A program made the translations under genes and the position numbers. From Flavobacterium sp. ov086 (GTDB taxonomy: Bacteria > Bacteroidota > Bacteroidia > Flavobacteriales > Flavobacteriaceae), in NCBI RefSeq assembly GCF_900187965.1, contig NZ_FZNL01000003.1, positions 1 to 64,000 on the forward strand: 64,000 bases of DNA. Direction: 5' to 3'. Shown one piece after another: positions 53,484-62,484 of the stretch (within the stretch, counting starts at the first letter, position 1; each line of letters opens with the position of its first letter). The notes under the pieces are model-generated. The model ran no database searches. It had not been told where the DNA came from and saw only the letters and a list, made by a program, of their open reading frames with translations.

Positions 53484-54644
53484 ATGAGTAAATTAAACGA
53501 TGTAGTGATTAACAAACTATCTGGCGGATTAGGAAGAAGAACACCAGAACAAGACATGGTTTCAGGATTACTTTTTAGTGGAGCTTCAACTGATGAACTT
53601 GACAATGACAAGGTAGTTCTTTTAGCTTCATTAGAAGATGCCGAAGCGTATGGCGTTACAGAATTAAATGATGTAGAAGGACAATCTGCTTACTACCAAA
53701 TTCAGCAATTTTTCAGAATGAATCCTTCTGGTGATTTATACATTATGAAAACAGCAGCAACTTCTTATGAAGTAATTACAGGGAAAGCAAAAGATATGCA
53801 GGAAAAAGCAAATGGAAACATTCGTCAAATGGCAATTATCTACTCCGGAGCTACAACATTTGCACAAACACAAGCCGCAGTTTTAAAAGCAAAAACAGAA
53901 ACTCAACTTGCTTATGCAGATTACATGCCGTTTGAAGTTATCCTGGAAGGAAAAGGTTTTAGTATTGAAGAAGCTACTTCTTTAGCTGAATTAACTGCAG
54001 AAAATGTATCTGTAGTTGTGGCTATGGATGTTGAAAAAGCAGAAAAATACCCAAACTCTGCAGCAGTTGGATTAGCATTAGGCGCAATTTCTAAAGCAAA
54101 AGTATCTGAAAACATCGCCTGGATCGAAAAATTCAATCTTACTGGTGAAGGTTTCGCAAAAGCAGGTTTCGTAGGTGGAGAAGAAGTAAAAGCTCTTGGA
54201 ACCTTAGGAGATCTAAACGACAAAAGATACATTTTTGCAAGAACCCACACTGGTTTACCAGGAGTTTATTTCAACGATAGCGCTACTTGTACTACAGGAA
54301 CATCTGACTTTGCTTATGTTGAGAACAACCGTACTATTAACAAAGCAACTCGTTTATTGCGTACTGCTTTATTACCAAAATTGGCTTCTCCAGTTTTAGT
54401 AGATATTGATGGAAAATTGCCACAATCTGTTTCTAAAAGCTTTGAAGGTTTATGCAGATCAGCTTTAGAAGGAATGATTGCAAATCAGGAAGTTTCTGCT
54501 TTTGATGTTTATGTAGATCCAAAACAAAACATTTTAGCAACTTCTGAATTAAAAGTAAAAGCAGAAATCACGCCAGTTGGAACTGCTCGTAAAATTATGG
54601 TTGATCTTGGATTCAAAAATCCTTTTGGAATCGACAAAGCATAA
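53484..54644 (+). CDS. Contractile tail sheath protein (DUF2586-like)
   Basis: This 386-residue protein of the DUF2586 type serves as the sheath in many Bacteroidota tails. Visible are the start MSKLNDVVINKLSGGLGRRT, LLFSGASTDELDNDKVVLLASLEDAEAYG, and a C-terminal sheath domain (RTINKATRLLRTALLPKLASPVLVDIDGKLPQ, ISAL-like end LGFKNPFGIDKA). It should form the outer contractile tube. The tube gene follows after 129 bp, a conventional order. Its codon use and Glu/Ala/Lys-rich composition suggest high expression. Confidence 0.75.
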   Translation: MSKLNDVVINKLSGGLGRRTPEQDMVSGLLFSGASTDELDNDKVVLLASLEDAEAYGVTELNDVEGQSAYYQIQQFFRMNPSGDLYIMKTAATSYEVITGKAKDMQEKANGNIRQMAIIYSGATTFAQTQAAVLKAKTETQLAYADYMPFEVILEGKGFSIEEATSLAELTAENVSVVVAMDVEKAEKYPNSAAVGLALGAISKAKVSENIAWIEKFNLTGEGFAKAGFVGGEEVKALGTLGDLNDKRYIFARTHTGLPGVYFNDSATCTTGTSDFAYVENNRTINKATRLLRTALLPKLASPVLVDIDGKLPQSVSKSFEGLCRSALEGMIANQEVSAFDVYVDPKQNILATSELKVKAEITPVGTARKIMVDLGFKNPFGIDKA

Positions 54645-54773
54645 TTTATACTTCACAAAAAACAAAAAATTCACCAACGTTATCGCCATCATTCAATTGT
54701 TGCAAACACAACAGGAATAAGGTTATAGCTCCTGAGCGTTATCGGGATTATTAAAAAACAAATAAAGCTACAT

Positions 54774-55199
54774 ATGAATAAATTACCATTAATTAACGGA
54801 CAACAACACAGCTGGTCATCAATTGAAGTAAGTATTGCAGGTAACATCGTTACGGGTATTACAGCTGTAAACTATAGTGACTCAGTATCTAAAGAAAACC
54901 ATTACGGAGCTGGAGATATGCCAGTTCACAGAGGTAGAGGAAAATATGAGGCAAAAGCTTCAATCACTTTATATAACTACGAAGTAGAAGCTATTTTGGC
55001 TGCTTTGCCAAAAGGACAAAGATTACAAGATATTAATCCTTTTAGCATCATCGTAAGTTACCTTGACGATAGTAATGAAGTGATTACTCACACGGTAAGA
55101 AACTGTGAGTTTAACTCAAACAGCAGAGGAATTAGCCAGGGAGATACTAAAATTGCAGTTTCTTTTGACTTGATCTGTTCTCACGTTGAGTGGAATTAA
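54774..55199 (+). CDS. Tail tube protein
   Basis: This 141-residue protein has the size and beta-rich pattern of contractile tail tubes: HSWSSIEVSIAGNIVTGITAVNYSDSV, a central GDMPVHRGRGKYEAKASITLYNYEVEAIL, and a C-terminal VRNCEFNSNSRGISQGDTKIAVSFDLICSHVEWN. It should polymerise into hexameric rings inside the sheath. It follows the sheath gene and precedes a strong terminator. Confidence 0.65.
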   Translation: MNKLPLINGQQHSWSSIEVSIAGNIVTGITAVNYSDSVSKENHYGAGDMPVHRGRGKYEAKASITLYNYEVEAILAALPKGQRLQDINPFSIIVSYLDDSNEVITHTVRNCEFNSNSRGISQGDTKIAVSFDLICSHVEWN

Positions 55200-55376
55200 T
55201 CAGCCGATAAATTCCTAAAATCATAATCCCCTTCCCTGTCTCTAAAACCAACTAAAAAGAGAAAACCAATATCAAACGCGTTACACAAAAAAGAAGTTCA
55301 GAAGCAACATGATTTTTGCAAGCAAACTATTCTACACGCTCTTTATTAGTCCGTTTTAAGCAGGGAATTTACTTCA

Positions 55377-55437
55377 GGAGGCTGCTTTGAGGGTATTCAA
55401 CTTCAACAGAAATAACTCAGCAGCCTCTTTTTTTTAA
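55377..55437 (+). terminator. Terminator of the sheath-tube operon
   Basis: AGGAGGCTGCT and AGCAGCCTC(T) arms are followed by TTTTTTTT. Confidence 0.8.
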
Positions 55438-55627
55438 AATCTGCTTACATAAATAATTCAATTTCTATAATAATAGAAAAACGTCAATCAGTTTAATATA
55501 AGCTGAATGGCATTTATACCTGTGTCGCAAAGTATTATAAAGTGTTATTGCATTTTAATACAGATAAAAGACACCACTAAATCTGACATCAATTACCCAA
55601 TCATAAAACCAAACAAAGACTTTCAAA

Positions 55628-55972
55628 ATGGAAAACACAATCTCTAAAACTGCAGATGTTCTGGACGGAAACATTACTCAAGCGCAATTAAACCAATGGA
55701 AATACAAACACAAAAAAGTTGTTAAACTTACCATTGCAGATGATGATGAAACTCCCCTATTTGCTTATTTCAAAAAACCGGACATGAGCATCAGATCAGC
55801 CGTATTGCAAGCTTCCAAAATGGACGAATTCAAAGCTCTTGAAGTATTATTCAGAAATTGTTATTTGGGCGGCGATGGCAAAATTGAACAAGAGGATGAT
55901 TTGCGTCTCAATATTACCACAGCATTCTCAGATCATATTCAACCTAAACCTGTAAAAATAGAGGTAATCTAA
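55628..55972 (+). CDS. Tail assembly chaperone-like protein 2
   Basis: This 114-residue protein has VVKLTIADDDETPLFAYFKKPDMSIRSAVLQASKMDEFKALEVLFRNCYLGGD, which parallels the protein at 45432 in the LT.AD...YFKKP and EALxxLF..C segments. It resembles tail-assembly chaperones placed after the tube gene. No tape-measure gene follows in the window, which is unusual. Its own promoter was not recognised in the 190 bp upstream. Confidence 0.5.
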   Translation: MENTISKTADVLDGNITQAQLNQWKYKHKKVVKLTIADDDETPLFAYFKKPDMSIRSAVLQASKMDEFKALEVLFRNCYLGGDGKIEQEDDLRLNITTAFSDHIQPKPVKIEVI

Positions 55973-56007
55973 AAAACATTTTCTGTTCTCCTTAAAACTC
56001 CATAATA

Positions 56008-57279
56008 ATGATTGTTAAAAACCACGATATAGAACTAAAAGATACCAGCGCATCTGAAATGGCCAGGTTTAGGCAAATTATGCTGAGTATTTGGCGTCAA
56101 CAAATTGAAGATGATAAAAATAGTGTTGAGATGAATCAGTATATTGAACTAAATGAGATTAATCAACGTTTTGAGCCCATAACACTTGATGAAAAACATA
56201 ACACTAGTTTATCTAGAGAAACCTTATTAGAGAATAATTTTCAAGATCTAAATGATCAGAATAATTACAAATTTAATACCTTTAAATCTTCTACAAGCAA
56301 TCTTGTTGATTCTGTAGAGGAAATATTTGTTGATCCTGCTATAAATGTAAATGGTCATTTTTATAATAAAGATGGAACTTTTGAAGGGAAAGTAAATATC
56401 AAGAAGAATAAAGGAAGTGTTAACGATGTATATGTCTGCGACGGAAAAGGAAAAGAAAAAAACATGTTCTTAAATGCAATTAAATTAGATATAACACATG
56501 AAAATTTTTGCTACATTGCCGGAGTAATAAATGCAGAAGATTCTAGTACTTTTGAGAGTGCTGCTGCAACCACTCAAGCAACATTTAATGCCGTTAAGTT
56601 TGAAAAAGGAGATAAGTTGACTATTGAAGAACAAGGTAAATTTGCAAAAAAACTGCTTTCTACAGGTTATTCAACCGCAACATCAAAAAAATCATTAAAA
56701 GATACAGTAAATGATAATATTTATAAAAATGCCCGAAAAGGATTAATACATGTCCTACAAGGAAAAAAAGATTACTCAGAAGGAGCAGTATTGTGGGATG
56801 GTATTGACTTTGCAGATACAGGTATTACTCATAACAAAGCAACAAAAGAGGGAGGAATTTCTATTACCAAAAAATTGTGGGTCAAATTTATAGAGAATTC
56901 TAAGTTCAAACCTGACAGTAAAGGAACTCAAAGACTTCTTTTACATAGACCAGATTCACCAGCTCACGACAAAGATAAAACGAAAGCAGAAGCTTTAGCA
57001 ACTATACCATTTGAAGAAGAAAAAACAACAAAAAAAACTAATGAACCTTACATTTTTGACTTTTTTCCATCTCAAAATAATAATTGGAATTTTCAGATTG
57101 GATTAGAGGGCAAAAAAAACATAGATTATTATGAAACTTTAGGCACTAATAATAACTCTGGAAGAATTTTACACAAAGCTACTGTGGTTTATGGAGGTCA
57201 CATTTTTTGGAAATTTTACTATGAGCATCCAAATAATAAAGGATATTTATGGAAATATTATATGAATCATAATTTATAA
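56008..57279 (+). CDS. Putative cell-wall hydrolase effector (SleB-like core)
   Basis: The protein has 423 residues. The N-terminal 110 residues are charged and without similarity. From about residue 165, YIAGVINAEDSSTFESAAATTQATFNAV and later NARKGLIHVLQGKKDYSEGAVLWDGIDF resemble SleB/hydrolase_2-type cell-wall hydrolases, with Glu in INAED a possible catalytic residue. No signal peptide is present, as expected for a particle-borne effector. A lipoprotein gene follows after 3 nt, fitting an effector-immunity pair. The fold is tentative. Confidence 0.45.
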   Translation: MIVKNHDIELKDTSASEMARFRQIMLSIWRQQIEDDKNSVEMNQYIELNEINQRFEPITLDEKHNTSLSRETLLENNFQDLNDQNNYKFNTFKSSTSNLVDSVEEIFVDPAINVNGHFYNKDGTFEGKVNIKKNKGSVNDVYVCDGKGKEKNMFLNAIKLDITHENFCYIAGVINAEDSSTFESAAATTQATFNAVKFEKGDKLTIEEQGKFAKKLLSTGYSTATSKKSLKDTVNDNIYKNARKGLIHVLQGKKDYSEGAVLWDGIDFADTGITHNKATKEGGISITKKLWVKFIENSKFKPDSKGTQRLLLHRPDSPAHDKDKTKAEALATIPFEEEKTTKKTNEPYIFDFFPSQNNNWNFQIGLEGKKNIDYYETLGTNNNSGRILHKATVVYGGHIFWKFYYEHPNNKGYLWKYYMNHNL

Positions 57280-57282
57280 AAA

Positions 57283-57960
57283 ATGAAAAATAAAATTTTA
57301 ATCATTTTACTCATTTGCTTTATCAGTTGTAAAACTGATCCAAATAAAATTACTAATAAGAAAAAAAGCGAAAAACAAGTCTCTGTTGATACTGCTTTTA
57401 TCGATGAACACACAGGAGACACTATTGTAGCAGATACATTCCATTTAAAAAACAATTACAAATTGATAATTTTTCCTGCTTTAGATAAAGGGAAAAAAGT
57501 AATTAATTTTAGAATAGTTAAAGAAAAAAAGGATAACACTTACTTATTAACAGATACATTTGACTCACCTTATATTCCAATATATCAAGGTAATGATTTT
57601 AAAAAATATTTTGTTTTACATGCAAGCTTCGGTACTCATAATTCTTATTTTTGGTTGTATGATAAAGAAACAGGAGAGGAAGTTTTTACAGGTATTGGAA
57701 TGGATTTTGATTTAAAAAATGAGTTAATCTTATACGCAGATGAAGATGATGATTACAAATTTTTTATTTATGATGTAAATTCCAAAGCAAAAACATTAAT
57801 AACGATACCATCTGATCTAATGGATAAACAAGAATGTACAAAATATAATGATTCATATAAAACTATTTATATTAAAAGTGTTAGTAAAGAATATTATTAT
57901 TTAGGATTTAGATATTGTCCTTCTAAAATTGAATTTAAAGTAAAGAAAGTTAAGCAATAA
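57283..57960 (+). CDS. Lipoprotein, candidate immunity protein
   Basis: This 225-residue protein has a lipoprotein signal (ILLICFISC) and a beta-rich domain (beta-propeller-like runs such as NSYFWLYDKETGEEVFTGIG) with no recognised family. Its tight spacing behind the putative wall hydrolase and its periplasmic anchoring fit an immunity role. Inference only. Confidence 0.5.
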   Translation: MKNKILIILLICFISCKTDPNKITNKKKSEKQVSVDTAFIDEHTGDTIVADTFHLKNNYKLIIFPALDKGKKVINFRIVKEKKDNTYLLTDTFDSPYIPIYQGNDFKKYFVLHASFGTHNSYFWLYDKETGEEVFTGIGMDFDLKNELILYADEDDDYKFFIYDVNSKAKTLITIPSDLMDKQECTKYNDSYKTIYIKSVSKEYYYLGFRYCPSKIEFKVKKVKQ

Positions 57961-57982
57961 TATATTTGTATCCATTTTACGA

Positions 57983-58327
57983 ATGAGCAATAATAAAAGA
58001 GAAAATTTATTTGATGGATTTGAAAGTGATATAATCAATCAAATATTCGAGATTGCCTATGCAAATGAAAAATTTAAATTTAAGATTACTGACTTTATCG
58101 ATAATTCCTTAGAAGATTTATTGAACTATATAAATGAATCAGAGTTAAACCAAATTTTATCAGATCTAAATCTTAGTAAAGTAGATTCTTTTATTCCAAA
58201 ATATAAATCAGTGGATAATCTCAATATGTATTTTTGTATTAAAGAGGATAAAAAATTTCTGTTTTCTTTTGGAGAAATACAACCAATGCGATATGTAATG
58301 TTCTTAGAAGGAATTTATCAATCTTAA
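57983..58327 (+). CDS. Orphan cytoplasmic protein, unknown
   Basis: This 114-residue protein has no signal peptide and no known family. It is acidic and helical in its first half (NLFDGFESDIINQIFEIAYANEKFKF). It lies 22 nt after the lipoprotein and 3 nt before the next gene, inside a run of unrelated small genes that looks like an immunity island. Confidence 0.45.
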   Translation: MSNNKRENLFDGFESDIINQIFEIAYANEKFKFKITDFIDNSLEDLLNYINESELNQILSDLNLSKVDSFIPKYKSVDNLNMYFCIKEDKKFLFSFGEIQPMRYVMFLEGIYQS

Positions 58328-58330
58328 ATA

Positions 58331-58882
58331 ATGAAAAAAAATCTGACCTCAGCTTTTCTTCTATTCATTGTGTTTTTTATCACTACTTCTGGTATTAATG
58401 TAAGTTTTTCAGATGATTTTAATTTTAATCAAGTTTTTAATACATTAGAAATTAGCAAAAAAATAAAACTAATAAGATCCCAGGATAGCGATTTTTTTCT
58501 TGCAAATCTTCACACTTGTAAGCCATCTTTTTATAAGGATCTAATAAAAAGCAAAACTTATTATCTAACAGAAAATAAAACCCAAAATAATATCGCCTTA
58601 ACTGAATATATTTTTAAGGATTCAATTTCTGCTAAAAAAGCTTTTGAAATAGCCAATGATTATGCAAATTATATCCGAAAGCTGGAGCGAAAGAATTACG
58701 CTAAAAGATGTTATGAAATTTGGGATGAACAAGTCTATTATGCAAGACAAAGAGAAAATCATATTTACTTATTTAATACTTTAGACAATCTGATTTTTAC
58801 AGAAAAAAATAATAGTGCCGAAACTTTCTTTAACAATACTAAAGAAGTTTTAATAGATGATTTTTACAATGAGTTTAAATAA
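58331..58882 (+). CDS. Exported orphan protein, unknown
   Basis: This 183-residue protein has a signal peptide (MKKNLTSAFLLFIVFFITTSG). The mature part is helical, with Tyr/Lys-rich segments (AKKAFEIANDYANYIRKLERKNYAKRCYE). No family was recognised. By context it may be another periplasmic immunity protein. Confidence 0.45.
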   Translation: MKKNLTSAFLLFIVFFITTSGINVSFSDDFNFNQVFNTLEISKKIKLIRSQDSDFFLANLHTCKPSFYKDLIKSKTYYLTENKTQNNIALTEYIFKDSISAKKAFEIANDYANYIRKLERKNYAKRCYEIWDEQVYYARQRENHIYLFNTLDNLIFTEKNNSAETFFNNTKEVLIDDFYNEFK

Positions 58883-58917
58883 TTTGATCTACAGATTATT
58901 CTAAAAAACAGATCCCT

Positions 58918-59031
58918 ATGAAAAAAAACGTATTTCTTTTTTTATTGATTTTTGCATATTCTAATTCTCAAAACAAAGAATGTATTGATAAAAAAATTAA
59001 GATTGAATATTTATCAGATGGAAAAAATTAA
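58918..59031 (+). pseudogene. Truncated exported ORF (37 codons)
   Basis: A clear signal peptide (MKKNVFLFLLIFAYSNSQ) is followed by only 19 residues before a stop, and it overlaps the start of the next gene in another frame. It looks like the 5' remnant of an exported protein whose body was replaced by recombination. Confidence 0.45.
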
Positions 59032-59695
59032 ATTTAGTAAAATAGATTTTAGTTATAGCACTCTTCCTGAAGACGAAATTATTTATGCATATGGAGTAGA
59101 TTACGATTCTCTGGATAAAAAGCATAAATCGTTGTTTCAAATTGCATGGCAAGGTTGGACTGTAGAAGAAGTTCAAATGATTATTGACAAATCTAAGAGT
59201 TTAACCGGAAATGATATTTATGACTATGTTGTTCCAGGAACTGAATTAACTATTTCTATTGACAAAGAGTGTGTCTGTTTTTTTGATTGGAGAACCGCTC
59301 AGGAAGAAGAAGATTTTAACTGGACTTTTAATGAATTTATTAATTTTATGGAAGCATTCAAAGATTTTATTTCTAAAAACCTTCCAAATACAAAAGAACA
59401 AGCAATTGAAAATCTAAAAAATTGGATTAATAAGATCAACATTATTTCATACGACGAACAAATAGGCTTCAATTGTTGGGACAAAGAATTAAGAGAATTA
59501 AGAGACGGAAAGACAAAGGAAGTTTATGTAGTATCTTTTAAAACAAAAAGTACTAATTTAGAGTATGATGAATATGGCAAAATTATTTCATTTTTTGAAG
59601 GAATGTATTGTTTTGCTTATTTTGATGCCAAAACATTAGAGTTGCTTTACATCAGTAAAAAAGCTGGATATATTGAAGTTGATGGTTCTTATTAA
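59018..59695 (+). CDS. Orphan cytoplasmic protein, unknown
   Basis: This 225-residue protein starts at ATG 59018 (MEKIKFSKIDFSYSTLPEDE). A longer frame exists to 58952, but it overlaps the signal-peptide remnant. It is Trp- and acid-rich (DWRTAQEEEDFNWTFNEFINFMEAF) with a beta-rich C-terminal part. No family was recognised. It is soluble and may counter a cytoplasmic toxin. Confidence 0.45.
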   Translation: MEKIKFSKIDFSYSTLPEDEIIYAYGVDYDSLDKKHKSLFQIAWQGWTVEEVQMIIDKSKSLTGNDIYDYVVPGTELTISIDKECVCFFDWRTAQEEEDFNWTFNEFINFMEAFKDFISKNLPNTKEQAIENLKNWINKINIISYDEQIGFNCWDKELRELRDGKTKEVYVVSFKTKSTNLEYDEYGKIISFFEGMYCFAYFDAKTLELLYISKKAGYIEVDGSY

Positions 59696-59797
59696 TTAAT
59701 CATCAAATTTCTAATATTGCTTCTAAAAAATAACTATGACGAATTTATCAAAACTAATTGTTTCTGTATTTTATAAAGATTTCATTAAAACAAAAAG

Positions 59798-60322
59798 ATG
59801 AATACAAAAGAAATAGGAACTAAAAAAGAAATTTTCATTTCGATAGATAATAACATTTCCGGCAGATGGTTTTCAAAAATATCATTCATTATAAACGATT
59901 ATGATTTTGAATATAATGAAGAAGAAAATCTAAGTTTTTTATGCGTAGATTTTGAAGTTTTTAATATCGCAATTGAGAACGAAACCCAGATGTTTAAAGA
60001 CAATTACTTCTGGTCTTTTACTGATGATGAGATAATTCAAAAATGGAATAAATACTTTAATAGTAAAACAATTGAGGAAATGGAAAATCCGGAAATTGAA
60101 TTATTAGATGAAAAATTTCATGATGTTAAAATTCCTTTTAATAGCAGGTTTTTCAATTTATGGTTTTTTATAGGATATAAAAAAGACGATGTCTGGTACT
60201 GGAAAGTTTGGAAAAAAATAAATCCGAAAGAGGTACTAAACTTTAAAATTTCTGCACAAAGTTTAAATGAAGTTTTAATTCAGACGCCAATTTATCTTAG
60301 AGAAAACATCTTATTAGATTAA
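59798..60322 (+). CDS. Orphan cytoplasmic protein, immunity-like
   Basis: This 174-residue acidic protein is rich in Phe, Trp and Asn (ISGRWFSKISFIINDYDFEYNEEENLSFLCVDFEVF). The start resembles immunity proteins of the Imm42 type by general pattern only. No confident family was recognised. It lies in the same run of small genes. Confidence 0.4.
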   Translation: MNTKEIGTKKEIFISIDNNISGRWFSKISFIINDYDFEYNEEENLSFLCVDFEVFNIAIENETQMFKDNYFWSFTDDEIIQKWNKYFNSKTIEEMENPEIELLDEKFHDVKIPFNSRFFNLWFFIGYKKDDVWYWKVWKKINPKEVLNFKISAQSLNEVLIQTPIYLRENILLD

Positions 60323-60402
60323 TTGTTCGTCATTCATGAAATAACCATTTTTCTACTTTGAGAAACGATGATTTTTTATACTTGCATTTTTTAATTAATA
60401 CT

Positions 60403-60696
60403 ATGAAAATCATAATACGAATATTGTTTTTTATTGGACTTTTTCTTTTTCTTCTCAGCTATTTTATTGATCCGTATACTGTCAATGAAGGAGATTTAAT
60501 AGTTATTGACAGTGATGTTGTAGGATTCTTAAAAATGCTATATGCGATTACTAGCCTTATTTTTGGATGTTTATCATTTTTGTTTCTTAGAAGTTTTAAA
60601 AATAAAACTTATCTGATTTTTTCTCTTGTTCTACTTATCATCAATTTAATATTCTTGTGTAAAATGTTTTTGTATTTCGATATATTTCTAGAATAA
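60403..60696 (+). CDS. Small three-pass membrane protein, unknown
   Basis: This 97-residue protein starts at ATG 60403 (MKIIIRILFFIGLFLF); an upstream in-frame TTG at 60358 is not favoured. Three hydrophobic segments (about 4-22, 44-66, 72-92) are visible. It is the last gene of the orphan run. An inner-membrane immunity role against a pore-forming effector is possible. Confidence 0.5.
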   Translation: MKIIIRILFFIGLFLFLLSYFIDPYTVNEGDLIVIDSDVVGFLKMLYAITSLIFGCLSFLFLRSFKNKTYLIFSLVLLIINLIFLCKMFLYFDIFLE

Positions 60697-60745
60697 ATAT
60701 TGAGGTTAATATTCACATTAACTATAAATTAATTTTCATTTTATT

Positions 60746-60781
60746 AAATCCTCGTTTTGTAGAAAAATGGGGATTTTTTTT
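60746..60781 (+). terminator. Terminator of the orphan-gene run
   Basis: AAATCC.. pairs with ..GGATTT and is followed by a T-run. Confidence 0.6.
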
Positions 60782-60837
60782 GCCTTTAATTTCCATTTTT
60801 CTCTCCAAAATAAAAACATAAAAAGCACTTAATTCTC

Positions 60838-60902
60838 TACTGAAACTACTGATTTACAACTTCATATTATTTTTACAACCCGCTATTTCGGCGTATTTTT
60901 AC
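60838..60902 (+). promoter_or_regulatory. Tail-regulon promoter of the lysis cassette
   Basis: Box TACTGAAACTACTGAT (60838-60853), 40 bp, TATTTTTAC (60894-60902). The leader to the M15 gene is about 190 nt. Confidence 0.75.
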
Positions 60903-61105
60903 ACTCTAATTAAAAGCACTTATTCTATCAAAATTATTGTTCTAAAAAAGGAGCATTTTCAGGATTTATTTGAGGAATTCTTTCCACACTAAATAAATTT
61001 CAAAACACAAATAATCTTACCAAATAATTAAAACCGTGATCGTTTTTCGAACAATCAGAAAAGGCTTTTTATTCTCAAAAAACGAAATCATTAATAAATA
61101 CAAAT

Positions 61106-61588
61106 ATGGATCAAACAACAAAAAAACACATTGATTTGCTTCATCCTTCGGTCAGGGAAGAAGTTACCAAAATTATTGAGGAATGTGATCTTGCTTTAAC
61201 CGGAAAGGCTAAAGTGAGAATTACACAAGGACTCAGATCTTTTCAGGAACAAGAAGATCTTTACGCTTTTGGAAGAACTAAACCCGGAAAAAAAGTGACG
61301 AATGCTAAAGGCGGACAATCTGTTCATAATTATGGTTTTGCTGTAGACATTTGTCTCATTATAGATGGCAAAACCGCTTCCTGGGACACGGCTAAAGATT
61401 GGGATAACGACCAAATTTCTGATTGGCAGGAATGTGTCAAAATTTTTGCTAAATACAACTGGAACTGGGGCGGAGACTGGAAAACATTTAAAGATCTTCC
61501 GCATTTTGATAAAAAAGGATATAGCGACTGGAAAGTTCTTAGCAAGCTAAAACGCGACAGAAAAAACTATGTAATCTTATACAAATAA
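61106..61588 (+). CDS. M15-family peptidoglycan endopeptidase (endolysin)
   Basis: This 160-residue enzyme is an L-alanyl-D-glutamate-type endopeptidase, as in phage T5 endolysin. Zinc ligands are visible in QSVHNYGFAVDI (HxxxxxxD) and in DLPHF (His). RITQGLRSFQEQEDLYAFGR is the conserved substrate loop. No signal peptide is present, so export needs a holin or equivalent. It heads a lysis cassette with a lipoprotein and a possible holin, driven by the promoter at 60838. Confidence 0.9.
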   Translation: MDQTTKKHIDLLHPSVREEVTKIIEECDLALTGKAKVRITQGLRSFQEQEDLYAFGRTKPGKKVTNAKGGQSVHNYGFAVDICLIIDGKTASWDTAKDWDNDQISDWQECVKIFAKYNWNWGGDWKTFKDLPHFDKKGYSDWKVLSKLKRDRKNYVILYK

Positions 61589-61592
61589 ACAG

Positions 61593-62063
61593 ATGAAGCT
61601 TTCAAAATTAAAACTTGCATCATTTCTAATTGTCCTTTCGTTTACAATTACTTCTTGTATTTCGACCAAAACTGCGTTATACGATTCTTACTCTTATCAA
61701 AAAACGACGGAGCTAAAAGTCGAAGCTTCGAAATTAATGGATGAAGCAATTTCGCCTTATTCTATTCATACAAAAGAAGTTGAAGCTTTGCTGCTTAACA
61801 TCGAAAAACTAACAGAATATGAGAAAAACAAACCCAATAATGAAATCACTTTTTCGATCTGGAAAGTTTTAAACGATAAAGAAAAAAATCTTTTGGCTGG
61901 ATTTTTTAAACGTTGGGAAACAAAAGGAATTCTCTCTCAGCCTTTTCTGGAGGAATCCAAAAAACAGGTTTTAGATGCTTTTGATTTACTTATTCAATAT
62001 GAAATTAAAAAAGACAAGGAATCAAAAGATGCAATTTTAGATTTAATCAACGGTAACACATAA
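61593..62063 (+). CDS. Lipoprotein of the lysis cassette (spanin-like position)
   Basis: This 156-residue protein has a lipobox in FTITSC, and its mature part is predicted alpha-helical with coiled-coil character (TTELKVEASKLMDEAI, EVEALLLNIEKLTEYEKN). It starts 4 nt after the endolysin gene. An outer-membrane lipoprotein in a lysis cassette is the usual place of an o-spanin, but it is larger than most. Confidence 0.5.
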   Translation: MKLSKLKLASFLIVLSFTITSCISTKTALYDSYSYQKTTELKVEASKLMDEAISPYSIHTKEVEALLLNIEKLTEYEKNKPNNEITFSIWKVLNDKEKNLLAGFFKRWETKGILSQPFLEESKKQVLDAFDLLIQYEIKKDKESKDAILDLINGNT

Positions 62064-62068
62064 AACTT

Positions 62069-62401
62069 ATGGACAACGATAAATTATTGGAAGAGTTAAA
62101 AAGCAAATTAAAAGCTATTATATCTGAAAGTTACAAAGATTTCAAACCTGAATTAGAGAAAGATTTAAATTCATTTTTGGAAACATCCAAAGAAAAACTG
62201 GAACGCTGGATGCTTCTTTTCTCTTCGGGAAATCTTACTGAAGACGAACTGGAATGGCTCTTAAAAAGCCAATTGAATCTATTGACATTACAAGCACTTC
62301 AAGCTGCCGGAATATCAAAAATAAAACTGAATGCGATTAAAAATAATATTATAAAAATGATTTTTAAAATAATTATCGAAATGATTATTCCAGGTCTTTA
62401 A
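62069..62401 (+). CDS. Helical protein with hydrophobic C-terminus (possible holin)
   Basis: This 110-residue protein is charged and helical up to about residue 75. It then has a hydrophobic C-terminal helix (IKMIFKIIIEMIIPGL). It could be a holin or membrane-targeting partner of the endolysin. It is the third gene of the cassette, 5 nt after the lipoprotein. No family was recognised. Confidence 0.45.
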   Translation: MDNDKLLEELKSKLKAIISESYKDFKPELEKDLNSFLETSKEKLERWMLLFSSGNLTEDELEWLLKSQLNLLTLQALQAAGISKIKLNAIKNNIIKMIFKIIIEMIIPGL

Positions 62402-62484
62402 CAAGCAATTTTTCATTAAAAAAATAACACACAAAATCAATCATAACTACCTGATTAAATACAAGTTAAAAACACACTTTAACT

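Noticed and set aside
53921..54250. 109-codon antisense frame in the sheath gene
   Set aside because: Shadow of a highly biased sheath reading frame; no independent support.
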